A stretch of 30,660 nucleotides of DNA from Flammula alnicola (GCA_015499995.1 JADNRV010000480.1:1-30660), one strand, 5' to 3'. Shown: positions 1 through 10,087, counted from the stretch's first letter. The notes: generated by a model not told the origin, from the letters alone. A program made the numbers and translations.

Positions 1-670
1 GCCCCATGGTTTAGCGGGTGAACGTTTGAACACTTGCGACTTGCTTGCGACTCGTTCCCCGCTCACGCCCTGAGGCCTGAGTGTCTGTCGCTAATAATGC
101 CGCGACATGCCCATGAGTAATGTGGGAACCGGTACCGATGATTGTACTTCCCAAACTAAACGGTAATTAGCACAACTTTTATCCTAATAGAAATCGTCCT
201 TAAAGGCAAGGCTACTGACCAGTGTTATTAGCAGCTTGTCCTGCTGATACCCGTATTGATTTTAGTTTCTTAAGATGTCGCAGATACTTGGGATATTTCG
301 GCCGGCACCTTCAGTGCCTGTAAAAAGAAGGTCCGAAGTCGTAGAACTTGACATTCCAGCTGTCCAAAACATATGTGCGACAATCTCCCATCATCGAAAG
401 TAGTTCTCAATCTGTTTTCTCCGACTTTTTGTACCGGTATGTAATCATCCCGACTTTTAATGATATGATATTGACAGTTAATATCCGGGAACACATACAT
501 TTAGTGAGTAGCTGTGGAGATACACTTCTGATAAGCGGTGCTGCAGCACCCGCTGAATATGGAATGACGGAAAAGCCATCTGCCGAGGGAGCGCGAGCGC
601 CCGCCACTATAAAGGAGGAATCGACATCGTGCTGTCGACCGTTCACCAACAGCTACCAAATCATTTATCG
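1..670. other. Intergenic / upstream region of the terpene synthase
   Basis: I see no supportable gene here. The open frames are short, overlap on both strands and resemble no family I know. The last ~130 bases become GC-rich and end in a TATA box at 608-613, so the right part is best read as the promoter and 5' leader of the terpene synthase gene. Confidence 0.5.
608..613 (+). promoter_or_regulatory. TATA box of the sesquiterpene synthase gene
   Basis: A TATAAA motif lies 63 bases before the ATG at 671. Transcription would then begin near 640, which makes the in-frame ATG at 629 too close to be used and supports 671 as the start. Confidence 0.5.
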
Positions 671-1938
671 ATGCCTTCCCAGTACACGATTCCCGACCTC
701 CTTATTACCTGGCCGTGGCCCCGAGTCGTGAATTCTATGCTTGACGATGTCCGGGACGAAGCAAACGCATGGGTCATGTCCCTTGATTTATTCGAGCCAG
801 AACAATTTAAGAAATTCAAGGCTTGCGATTTTAGTACGTCCCTTTGATATTAAATTCTCAGCTTTACAGCGGTGTTGACTACCTTATACAGATCTTTTAG
901 CATCCTTCGTCGGTCCTTTAGAGAGCAAAGGTAAGCTCACTGGTCATTCTGCGAAGCGGAGGCATCAATAACTCAAACCTTCCCTAGAGCATCTTCGCGT
1001 TGCATGCGACCTGATGAACTTCTATTTTGCATTTGATGAGTACACGGACCTAGCCAATAGAGATGAAGCCATGAGGATAGCTAGCGATGTTATGGACGCC
1101 TTCCGAACCAGACCCTCATCACCTTCTTCCAACAAAATAACAGAGATGGCAAGGCAGTAAGCAGGACCATTATTTATGTTTATTAAGGGTCTCTCTCATT
1201 GATAACTAATTATTCAGATTCTTCGAGAGGACAGTCAATATCGTCGGCGAGGACACACCCGCCATTGAACAGTTCATTGCCGATTTTGATGCTTACACAA
1301 GGGCTGTTATCCAGGAGGCCGATGACAGAACAAAAGGGCGGATTAGGACCGTGGAGGATTACTTTCTTCTTCGACGGGACACATGCGGTGCTAAACCAAG
1401 CTTCTCCTTTTTCGCGCTTGGATTGACTATGCCGGGAGAGGTGTTTAAACACCAACTAATGGAGTCGCTCGTTGAGAGTGCGACGGATCTCATCGCAATT
1501 GTCAATGTATGTCCGTCACAATACATTTGCGTTGTTTTATCCTGATCTCCGGGCTTCATTCAGGACATGCACTCCTATGGCCTCGAACACGCACGGGGAC
1601 TAGATGGCCATAACGTTATCACATCAATCATGCATGAATATGACCTCGACCTGCAAGGGGCGCTGTATTGGCTGTCGGGATATGCCCACAGGGCAGTTGC
1701 AAAGTTCCAAGTCGACCGTAGAAACCTTCCATCATGGGGCACGGAGGTTGATAAGGCCGTGGAGGAGTACGTTGACCGAATTGGGCGATGTGTGCGGGGT
1801 TACGATGCGTGGAGCTACGAGTCGAACAGATATTATGGAAACAGTGGGCTACAAATCCAAAGAACGCGTTGCATTACTTTGCAGCCTCGCGAGACAGGGT
1901 ATGTCACTAGAAAACAATTAGAAGTTAGTATAGCGTAG
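671..1938 (+). CDS. Sesquiterpene synthase (class I terpene cyclase)
   Basis: Predicted to ionise and cyclise farnesyl diphosphate with Mg2+ in the cytosol. Five exons (671-833, 901-930, 988-1156, 1218-1506, 1564-1938) keep one frame and give 341 aa, normal for basidiomycete sesquiterpene synthases. Visible motifs: N-terminal WPWPR (14-18); the metal-binding aspartate motif D81-E-Y-T-D85; the NSE triad N217-D-x-x-S221-x-x-x-E225, split by intron 4 between N and D; and the R306-Y307 pair near the C-terminus. The 30-nt exon 2 is needed to reach the conserved E-H-L-R before the aspartate motif. The start at 671 rather than 629 follows from the TATA box at 608. The product cannot be told from sequence; a protoilludene-type or another cyclisation is possible. 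No P450, prenyl transferase or regulator lies beside it in the window. Confidence 0.9.
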
Positions 1939-2051
1939 TGTTGGCGTCAGTACTCAATAAGTACTATAGAGCGGTGCCTCTTTGCAGTAACTTTGAATAT
2001 CGTAAGGTTGACTTATTTGCTGCGTACAGGTAACGTACAGTAAGCTTAGGT

Positions 2052-2159
2052 TCCGTACGTACGGCTGGTGAGGCGCGCGCCAACGCCGCCAAGCGCACCG
2101 CATTCGACGGCAAAGGCCGGTTGTTTGATGCCAACCCCATGGACCCGGAGAGCAAATAA
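2052..2159 (+). other. Orphan exon-like coding stretch downstream of the terpene synthase
   Basis: A GC-rich frame begins after a possible acceptor (TAG at 2048-2049) and stays open for 35 codons to a TAA at 2157-2159. It encodes an Ala/Arg/Lys-rich then acidic tail with the words G-E-A-R-A-N-A-A-K-R and N-P-M-D-P-E-S-K. Its composition differs from the AT-richer surroundings and looks coding. It could be an alternative last exon of the terpene synthase (a GTATGT lies at 1899, but the only acceptor in phase, at 2044, is weak) or a relic of another gene. I do not recognise it. Confidence 0.25.
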
Positions 2160-2699
2160 GTAACAATTTTTTGTTTGTTTGAAGGTTAAACGTTTCGTCC
2201 TACGTTTTGCTCTCTTACTTGGCTTTCCCGCGAGTCGTTAAGAGATGTCCGTTAGTCCAAGTTCTTCGGTCCGAATTCCATGAGACCTCGAAAGACTTGA
2301 AACGAGCTCTCGACAAGGATAAGAATAAATATTGAAATATGTTTCTCAGCGAACGAGGGGAATTTAGTGGTGAGTCACTAGTCGCTCTACATTCGAACTC
2401 AAATATCAGAGCTCTCTGACGCTGCCTTGAAAGAGCCTTGCTGAATCTTTTTTGGCATTGAAGGAGCCTGGCAGTGTATTGCTGCCAGTTTATAGATGAT
2501 CGGTGACAGCCTCGAGGCTGCACCCCACACCTACACAGCGGCATCGACTCCCGGAGTACGCGCAGTTAGTTAACTTGATGGCTCCACGGAGCCACAATTA
2601 CATCCCATGCTCCTGCAGTGTGGAGGGTATGAGCCGTCTTATGACAGTCTGAAGTCAGTCATCCCTAATGCTCTCTTGTCTTCTTCCCGCTACGTAGTT
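2160..2699. other. Intergenic / promoter region of the 772-aa protein gene
   Basis: No supportable gene. The last ~30 bases are pyrimidine-rich, as in many fungal promoters, and run into the 5'UTR intron at 2700-2750. Short open frames on the minus strand here have no recognisable content. Confidence 0.45.
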
Positions 2700-2750
2700 G
2701 TGAGTATTTTTGTCCTGCGAAATTTTCAAAATGCTTAACTGTACATACAG
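2700..2750 (+). other. 5'UTR intron of the 772-aa protein gene
   Basis: A 51-nt intron with donor GTGAGT, a branch-like GCTTAAC and acceptor ATACAG ends 18 bases before the ATG at 2769. It has the size and signals of the coding introns in this window, and no ATG lies between its end and the start codon. Confidence 0.55.
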
Positions 2751-2768
2751 TCGCGGAACAAATTCATT

Positions 2769-5087
2769 ATGGCGGAATACTCTGGCTACCATTCAAATCA
2801 AGCCCAATCGCTGGCGCGGAACTCGCACTACTCTCACCATAGTGTTGCACCTAGTACCCGATCCTGGGTGTATCCGTACCAGCAGAATCGCCCCGGGCCC
2901 CCTCCTCCACAACCACTCGACCTTCCCACTCCCGTTCAGCCTCTTCGGCCCCTTCCAAACCCTCATGCTCCAAGCCTATCCCATAGTCATGGGCCTCATG
3001 GCCCGCTTCGGGTTGTTAACAACCCAGACCCTCTGAATTTCGACGGCGGGGAAGAAATCATGAATGTTGATGTCAGTGGTCCACCGGTCAACCTGGAATT
3101 CCAGCCATCGGGATCGGGAAAAGGCATGAAGGCCGGGTCTTGGTCTAACCCCAGTGCGGGAGTTGGTCGTCCTCAAAAAAAGAAGTCGTTCGTGGGTGGG
3201 TTTGTCAAGGGAATTCGGAAGCTCCCTCGCGTAATGTTTGGATATGGGGCTGGGATTGGAGGATCTGAGGGTAAACTCAAACGCAGTGGTACCCTTGTGA
3301 CGGAGGGTACTTCGACAAGCCTTACCGGGATGACTACAGGCAACACTCTCCCTGTATACACCTCTAACCCTCCAACGCCTGTTGTGGGCCCTGGACGATC
3401 ACCCCTAAACTTCCATTATGGGCCGGCCATCGCCATGCCCCAGCCCACAATCCCTGAATCGCCTCCGCCAGACGTGGTACGACTTGACGAACAGGGACGA
3501 TCTAATCATAACTTTCGAGTTAATCCTCACTCCGAGAGCTTCGCGAATGACGATAACGGCAATTTTTATGATTACAATGGACCCACTGAGTTTGCTCACA
3601 ACCCTACGAGCGAGTCGTCGTATGGGCGCCCCGCTGAGAGGACTACGGTGATGCTCTACGGCGACCGGCCCTCACGCTACTACGACCGCAATCAGGACAC
3701 TCCCGCCCCTACACCTCCTGTTGTTTCGCGGCAGCTCAGTACCAGCCCTGGACTTTCCTACTTGAGTGCGGAACCCCTCGCACCCGTCCGTTCAGCGTCC
3801 TTTCACAGCTCACAAAGTACTGCACATGTCCCTCCCTCAATCGACGTCTCCCAGAGAATCCAAACACAAGAACCTGGACTACGCGTATCGTATGCATCGC
3901 AAACTCCTCCGCGTCGTACTACTCCCCAGTCTTTGATCGCTGGTACTTTCCCATCTTCTTCCACCCCCCCTCAACGTCAATCACAAAGTCAATCGCACGG
4001 TCAAGATCAAACCCCGCAAGCTGCCACGCAAGTTACAGATACGAATGCAGTACCTGCTGACGAGCAAATCCAATCTCCCGTTAGCGTACACCCAGAACCC
4101 GCTAATGACTATCTCAAAATGACGTCTTCGCCGCCGCCCACGTCGCATCACACTTCTACTATCACAACGTCGTTTTCCGATCCCTCATTTTCATCAGAGC
4201 TCAACCCTGTCGAGAGATTTTTTAAGACGTTATATCACATGCCTTGGATTTCGCACGAGCGGGTCACGGTCGATTACCTGCCTGGCGAAGGACTAGGCAA
4301 AACTAAGAAACGGAGAGCCAAACCGCTATCATCATGGTATCACTCTATGGTTAACAGATCGAGGAGAAGCAGCGCAACACTGGATTTGTTGAGTAACGGG
4401 ACGAGGACCTCGGCCTCTCCTGGTACAAGTTTAAGGGCCAGTATAGCGTTGGCCTTGGGTTCGCCTTTGGCTGCGTCGAGACACAGCAGGCGATCTTCGG
4501 AGAGGCAGAGGAGTGGCCATCATCGATCTCACCATCACCGCTCTTCATCTGGTCATCATCGCTCCCACTACACCAGCCATAAGAAGCAACGACGTAAGGC
4601 TACCTGGATGGATAGTACGAATACAAATACCCACGCGGATCGACAACAAGCGAAACTTGCATCAAGTCCATTCATCCCTCCCGTGTATCCGTTTCAACAT
4701 CCTCCCTATCCGTATCCTCCTTTTTCGGCCTTCCCTGTACCTCCTCCTGCTGTGGTCGCAGAACAGCCTCCTCAAACTCAAGCAGGAGAACGACCTGCCT
4801 CTCCACGTGGACCTCGTGGCGAATCACAACAGCAGCAGCCCATGCTTTATGCACCACCCGCGGGGTATGCCTCATACCAGCCCATGATCTCCCCTCAGCA
4901 AGTCTATCTATTGCAATCGGCTTCGACACAGGCCAATAATTCTGTGCCGCCAGCGCTTGTACCTGGAGCTGGTGGCCCACATGTTCACGCTCATACCGTG
5001 CAGGGAGGAGGAGGACAAGGACAACAGCAGGCCACGTCGAGCGGATCTGGTGCTGGGTATAACCAGAATATACCGGGGGCTTTCTGA
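2769..5087 (+). CDS. Unrecognised 772-aa low-complexity protein
   Basis: One long uninterrupted frame, unusual here because most neighbours are cut by several introns. The N-terminal ~120 residues are rich in Pro, His, Ser and Asn. A basic/glycine patch follows at about 135-185 (K-K-K-S-F-V-G-G-F-V-K-G-I-R-K). Residues ~190-480 are Ser/Pro/Thr/Gln-rich. An ordered-looking island near 485-540 holds P-W-I-S-H-E-R-V-T-V-D-Y and a basic cluster K-T-K-K-R-R-A-K. After it come an R-R-S-S region, a His/Ser/Arg-rich tract (~570-620), a Pro/Tyr-rich stretch and a Gly/Gln-rich tail. There is no signal peptide or membrane segment. Most of it is probably disordered; the basic clusters could be nuclear localisation signals. 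I know no family for it. A 5'UTR intron supports the start. Confidence 0.7.
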   Translation: MAEYSGYHSNQAQSLARNSHYSHHSVAPSTRSWVYPYQQNRPGPPPPQPLDLPTPVQPLRPLPNPHAPSLSHSHGPHGPLRVVNNPDPLNFDGGEEIMNVDVSGPPVNLEFQPSGSGKGMKAGSWSNPSAGVGRPQKKKSFVGGFVKGIRKLPRVMFGYGAGIGGSEGKLKRSGTLVTEGTSTSLTGMTTGNTLPVYTSNPPTPVVGPGRSPLNFHYGPAIAMPQPTIPESPPPDVVRLDEQGRSNHNFRVNPHSESFANDDNGNFYDYNGPTEFAHNPTSESSYGRPAERTTVMLYGDRPSRYYDRNQDTPAPTPPVVSRQLSTSPGLSYLSAEPLAPVRSASFHSSQSTAHVPPSIDVSQRIQTQEPGLRVSYASQTPPRRTTPQSLIAGTFPSSSTPPQRQSQSQSHGQDQTPQAATQVTDTNAVPADEQIQSPVSVHPEPANDYLKMTSSPPPTSHHTSTITTSFSDPSFSSELNPVERFFKTLYHMPWISHERVTVDYLPGEGLGKTKKRRAKPLSSWYHSMVNRSRRSSATLDLLSNGTRTSASPGTSLRASIALALGSPLAASRHSRRSSERQRSGHHRSHHHRSSSGHHRSHYTSHKKQRRKATWMDSTNTNTHADRQQAKLASSPFIPPVYPFQHPPYPYPPFSAFPVPPPAVVAEQPPQTQAGERPASPRGPRGESQQQQPMLYAPPAGYASYQPMISPQQVYLLQSASTQANNSVPPALVPGAGGPHVHAHTVQGGGGQGQQQATSSGSGAGYNQNIPGAF

Positions 5088-5480
5088 TGCCAGGACTTTG
5101 GAAGGCGACTGAGTAGTATTTTTCCGTTATTATTTTACAGATTCTGTCTCTCTTCGAGGCGGTGTGTCCGACTCAAATCTGTTTCTATTATTTAAATTCT
5201 AATTATAAGCAGAGCAGATTTTGTTATGATTATCCTTCTTGTCACTACAGAACTGGATCGAAACTTGATATGTAAGTGGATGTACGTTGCGTGCGTGGAA
5301 CTGTGACAATCCTAAGTACCCGATGTACAAGTACAGTAGGCACGTTCCCAATTCGATGCGGTGGCAGTACGACAGTGCGTGACCAGTGTGCACAGCCTGG
5401 CTGATGTTCATTCTGGCGTTAGACTCGCGTAACTTCTCAAGATTTTACTTCTCCTTGCCTCCGACCTCTCATTCATCGAT
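5088..5480. other. Intergenic region
   Basis: It holds the 3'UTR of the 772-aa gene, AT-rich near 5180-5230, and the pyrimidine-rich leader of the BTB gene in the last ~60 bases. I see no gene. Confidence 0.45.
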
Positions 5481-6559
5481 ATGGATCTATTAAGCAACAT
5501 CACACTATTCGGTCGTAATTGCAAACAAGACCCCGACATCTGGTTCGAAGATGGCAATGTCATACTCCAGGCAGAAACGACATGCTTTCGAGCGCACCGT
5601 AGTCTCATGGTTGCGAATTGCCAGTTCTTTGAAAGTGTCGATTCCAGCTCATCCCAGAAACTGAGCGTCATCGCGGAATCTCCTCCCATTTACCACATCA
5701 TTATCGAAGACCATGCTTTCGAATTCAAGATATTACTCTTAGGGATCTACAATCCAAAGTAAGAGCGTAACCATCCCTCTGACATACCGATTCAAAGCTA
5801 ATCTATTATTATGCGCCTAGCTTTTATGAAAGTCCTCCTGCAAAGGTTTCCATGAGGGATACCATTTCGATGACTCGGATGGCATACAAATATGGAGCTG
5901 ACTGTCTCTATCAGCGCGCTTTGAGACATATCTCCTTGTCATTTCCGACGTCCCTGGCGAAATACGACAAAGTTTTCCAAACGACAACTATATCCGACCT
6001 CTCTTCCGCTACTGTTCAGGACTACATGCAGCTCTTCGCTTCAATCAGGCGGAAAGCAGCCTGTTGTATGCCCGCCATCACTTACCGCTGTTTTTGCTAC
6101 CGTCTTGAGAACATAATGGACACTGACGCCTGGAAAGGCTTAGGGGATCGGTACCAGAGGCGTATTGTACGAACACATAGCAAGCAATCATCGGCACATC
6201 GAAATATATTCAAGTTTTACGCCTATCTCCCGACCTCATGATGCATCACGAGGCGAAAATGCGATGGCGCAGGCGTACTTCGAAGATGGTACCTCCGAAT
6301 GTTAGGTCCTCCCTTGAACGATCCACTTGCAACAATATCAGCATCACAATGGGCGAAATACCTTGCTGGATTATGCGACGCTTGCTCCGTGGAGTGTATA
6401 CGACTTCACCAAAAAGCAAGAGAAGACGTGTGGGATGACCTCCCGAAAATATACGAAATGAAAAATGGCTGGGATGTCCTTCTCCCTCTGGAAAACGTAA
6501 TAAATTCCTCGGATTTCAAGCTCGGACGGAAAAACAGAAATCAAGATGGGCGAGACTAA
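5481..6559 (+). pseudogene. BTB/POZ-domain protein gene with an in-frame stop
   Basis: Exon 1 (5481-5758) encodes the start of a BTB/POZ fold of the type expanded in Agaricomycetes: D-I-W-F-E-D-G-N, then F-R-A-H-R-S-L-M. A 62-nt intron (5759-5820) leads to exon 2, which opens N-F-Y-E-S-P-P and continues with the helical region of that family. The frame stops at TGA 6239-6241 after about 232 aa. The same frame then continues to 6559 with the usual C-terminal features of these proteins (C-D-A-C, then W-D-D-L-P), so the ancestral protein was about 338 aa. BTB domains mediate protein-protein contacts, often as cullin-3 adaptors. A pseudogene is most likely. A weak 102-nt intron (GTACCA at 6151, acceptor at 6252) would remove the stop but has no pyrimidine tract. 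A sequencing error is also possible. Confidence 0.6.
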
Positions 6560-6944
6560 TTTGTGAGACCCTCTGGTGGAGACGGCGCCCTGCATAGCGG
6601 TGGGTTCCCTTGACTTTTATACCATGCGCCCTGAACTGAAAATTTCTTAAGCATTAAATAACAACTATTTATGGAGTGGTATTTCCTTTGAATATATCTT
6701 TCATTACGCAGCTTCTCGTTTATTCTACTTGGTTTTTGCAAGAGCACTATCCATGAACAATGATGATGCTTCCGCCTAAGAAACCGATATTTTGGAGTCC
6801 AGTTCTTCAATAATATCTATTTTAGGCATCCTCTGCGGCTCTGCCTTGGTTCAGCTGAGCCCGAAGGGGAAAGGGTCTGACATTTATTAGTAGTAGCCAC
6901 TTCTCAGCAGTGCGTCATGTAACTTCGATCTTGCTGCACTCACC
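6560..6944. other. Intergenic region before the tyrosinase-like gene
   Basis: AT-rich and free of recognisable coding sequence. I looked for a copper-binding tyrosinase domain or its remains, because the next gene encodes only the C-terminal domain, and found none. The gap is also too short to hold one. Confidence 0.5.
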
Positions 6945-7541
6945 ATGTCAACTGCAGGACATGGACACGATCCTAATATCTCTCAGACTCAGTCCGGCCC
7001 TCCTAGTAAAGACATTTGGGAGTGGACCGCTCGCATTCACGCGAGTAAATCTGAGCTAGGATGCAGCTACAACGTTATCATTTTCCTTGGCCAAGTCCCC
7101 GACGATCCTGAGGAATGGCTGGTTAGCACTCACCTTGTTGGAAAGCATGCTGTCTTGCTAGGCGGAAACAATCACCATCGTAGCGGAGGATATATCACTG
7201 AAGGATTCGTGCACCTCAATCCTGCAATAGTTAAACGATCAGGACTAGGCTCCTTGGAGCCCGAAGACGTTGTGCCTTACCTAACTAATGAGCTACAATG
7301 GAGGGTACAAAAGGTATGCGATCTACTGGATACATTGATAAGCACTCAGCGATATCATTATTCGAACATTTTCCAGGTGGATGGGTCAGTGGCCGAACTC
7401 GAATCGCTGGAGGTTGTCGTCTTCGCCACGCCCTTAACATATCAGCCTGGCGAGATGTTCCCAGTGCCAGGAGAGGCTCGTCGCTACAACAGCATCACAC
7501 ATGGGCGCCATGGTGGTAGCCGTGATGATATTAGTGAATAA
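6945..7541 (+). CDS. Stand-alone tyrosinase C-terminal domain protein
   Basis: The protein follows the C-terminal domain of fungal tyrosinases, which normally caps the copper active site of the latent enzyme. Visible features: K-S-E-L-G-C-S-Y-N-V, F-L-G-Q-V-P-D-D-P-E-E-W, L-V-G-K-H-A-V, E-G-F-V-H-L-N, the signature P-E-D-V-V-P-Y-L followed by L-Q-W-R-V-Q, and an ending F-P-V-P-G with T-H-G-R-H-G-G. The catalytic domain with its six copper-binding histidines is absent, and nothing upstream encodes it. The ATG sits in a good context (CACCATG). A GTATGC...TTCCAG intron (7314-7376, 63 nt) is likely, since family members run from W-R-V-Q straight to V-D-G. Splicing gives 177 aa; retention keeps frame and gives 198 aa. 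It could bind or inhibit a tyrosinase encoded elsewhere, or be a domain relic. Confidence 0.7.
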   Translation: MSTAGHGHDPNISQTQSGPPSKDIWEWTARIHASKSELGCSYNVIIFLGQVPDDPEEWLVSTHLVGKHAVLLGGNNHHRSGGYITEGFVHLNPAIVKRSGLGSLEPEDVVPYLTNELQWRVQKVCDLLDTLISTQRYHYSNIFQVDGSVAELESLEVVVFATPLTYQPGEMFPVPGEARRYNSITHGRHGGSRDDISE

Positions 7542-7799
7542 ATGGCTGGGTTGTGCGCTTTTATGTGCGCACCTCTCGTTCTATCTTTTTGCAACCGTTA
7601 ACTGCAATATTCCAGTGTTGAGAGCGGCTCCACTGGACGCCACAGATACTGTCATAATGCCGTCATATCAGCTTACATCTTACTCATCTTCGTTGTTCAC
7701 CGTCGCCTATGTATTTTATTATGCAAAGAAACAGTGGGCTTTTAAGGAAAGATTTCTGTCCATATCAATCGTGCTAACGTCTGTGGTCACAAAAAGTAC

Positions 7800-10087
7800 T
7801 CATATAATATTCAAATGTGGCGTAGTCGACCTTCCATGAACGTTATTGTTTGCCTTACTGGCGGACTGAGCACTGGGAGTAATTGCCTGATGCCCGGATC
7901 CGTGACTCGTACGAGAAGTCAAGGGAGGAGATCTCGCATGTAGCTCGTTTGTGTGGCAAGGCACTCCAAAACGCAAGCTAGATGCCCCAGAAGACCTCTT
8001 GGGAATCCAGTCTGCGATGAGTTTATGCCATGCTCGGTCCATCATGTGGCCATAACGTCGCAGCGTGTTTATGATAAGCGCAAAATATATGATACCGAGG
8101 CATAGAACCACCGTGATCCCAATTCGAGGGAACTTAGCTTGGGATGCCGTCATAGACCTGGAATCCGGATCATTGGACGCACCGGTCCTCCAGACAAGAG
8201 ACATAACGCACACAATGAACGTTATCATGGACCTAAAAAATATGGCTTCAATAAATTTAAATAGCAGGATGGTATAATTAGGGTCTGTCGTACCATGCTA
8301 GCCATGTTGCTGGCATCGCAAGAAACACCCACACATTCCACAAAATACACGTCGTCGACCTCTGGGCCTCCTAGGAAATTGTGGAGTAAGAAATACTAAG
8401 CTCAGCGAAACCAATAAGGCAGCGAAACTGTCACGTACCGCTGCCCACATTGCGGCTTTAGAAACCTTTCGCATTGAACCAAAGCGAATGATATATACAC
8501 AGCTGTAGGCAAGACTCATGAGAGCGCACATCATAGACAAAAGCGCTGTGTAGCGAGTAACCGGATCGTTGGTAGCTATTTCTATCTGTAAAATCGCAAG
8601 AATTGCTCTATATCATGGGATGAGACATCGCTTAATAGCACGGAGAAAAGGGGAATCCCTCACGAGAGTAATAATACGGAGATTATATTGAGGGTCTTCC
8701 ATTCGCGCATAAGGGAGTCGATGAATAACTCCCATGTTTTCTGGAGGTTAAGATATGTAGTGCTCGGGACTGGAGGTCCGAACCTCCAGTTATGGGGTAC
8801 ATCGACCAGAGGGTCCTTTGCGTGCCTCGCCGCATCTATGACGCCCTGTTTGATCTTCGGCAGGCTCATTTCGGCCTCTTCAAATATATGGGCGACCCGC
8901 GAAAAATACATGTAGGGAAGGCAGAGAAGCAGATAGAGATAGATTTGGCGTGGCAGCGTATCTGCAAGGAAGGCGAAGACGTAGGTCTTAGTGGTGAAGG
9001 AGCGTGGGGGAATTTGTTGCGCGTCAGAGCTATCTGGATGTACGCGTACGCGGACGGGAGGCGCGGGAGAGTCTACGTGGGGAGTCGATGCGGTACTACG
9101 ACGAGGCCGAGGTGGAGGCGGATTGGCGAGTTGAGGAGTGCGATTGAAGTACTGAGAACTGGATATCGCAATAGTGGTGCCCTCATGTTGACCTTCGCTG
9201 GAATGAGTGGTGGGGCTCCTGCACGCTCTAAGCGATTGGCGCTTATCATTCTCGGCAATAATTGTTTGAGATTGCACTGCTGTTCCAGAGCGTGATACCC
9301 TTTCGGGAAGAGGTGAGTTATGCGGGAGTCGGAAGGTGGGAGTTAGCGCCGGAGACTGAGCTATTTCATAGGCGCTAATCAGGTCGTATAAAATCGACGA
9401 AGTTGGAGTTTTCTCTGCGACAACGAAATGATGTTCCTTAGTCATAGACGAAGTTTCGTGGCGACGTGGCTTTTCATTTCCGGGATCTTCCAAACTAAAG
9501 GCATCTGATACTTTCCAGTTTTCCGGCCTAGACAGGCTTTGCAGCCGCGCTACGGGATATAATCTAGGGTCATGAGATCTTCGTTCCTCCTGATAATGGT
9601 CGAAACTGTGTCCAGTGTGCCGTTCAGTAACATCGTAACAACACGAAAAGTTCTGGCGCACAATAATCAAGGGCTTTGTGGGGGAAATGTGAGGATCGTG
9701 GTGCGGGAATGGATATTTGGCCGGATCTAAAGAATTGGTTTCCTCTTGTGAATGTGTTTGAAGAGAGTGCGAAGGCGAGAAAATACAAGAAGGGAGGGAG
9801 GGAAGGGAGGCATCTATGACGGGTCCATCGACATGAGGGCTTTCCGCAAGCAAATGCTTGATGCTATATGCAAGGGAAGGCTTGAATGGGTCAACGGGTG
9901 CATATGGTACGTCCATGTAGGCCTGAGGTACTAGATGAAGCAGCCAACGGTCTAGGGACGCTGTGCCAGACAGTCTCGCAGCGTCATTGACCCAGTTTCC
10001 TGATTTGAAATTTGGAGCTGATGTCCTGCGGATAGGAAAGGTCATAAAACAAGATGAAGGCGGCGCTGAGGGTGCTTTCTCGTTCAT
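7800..10087 (-). CDS. Multi-pass membrane protein, copy A (paralogue of 23766-26875)
   Basis: Four exons on the minus strand (10087-8664, 8607-8439, 8370-8294, 8232-7800) give 700 aa in one frame. The N-terminal ~365 residues are hydrophilic, Ser/Pro-rich and probably disordered, apart from Y-M-D-V-P-Y-A-P-V-D-P-F-K-P-S near residue 60, which copy B shares. The conserved core follows: D-T-L-P-R-Q-I-Y-L, F-S-R-V-A-H-I-F-E-E-A-E, L-F-I-D-S-L-M-R-E-W-K-T-L-N, then about five or six hydrophobic segments, the last before L-R-R-Y-G-H-M-M-D-R-A-W. Trp452 aligns with the TAG codon of copy B. The tail after the last helix is only ~90 residues and lacks the acidic cytosolic domain of copy B. Families like this are common in Agaricomycetes with no known function. 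The gene ends 258 bp from the tyrosinase-like gene, facing it. Confidence 0.75.

Noticed and set aside
7501..7839. A 112-codon hydrophobic frame on the plus strand after the tyrosinase-domain gene
   Set aside because: It overlaps both the end of that gene and the end of copy A, and has no clear helix pattern or splice logic. The hydrophobicity comes from T-rich sequence.
8792..9295. A 167-codon plus-strand frame
   Set aside because: It is the antisense shadow of the first exon of copy A, whose protein is supported by its similarity to copy B.
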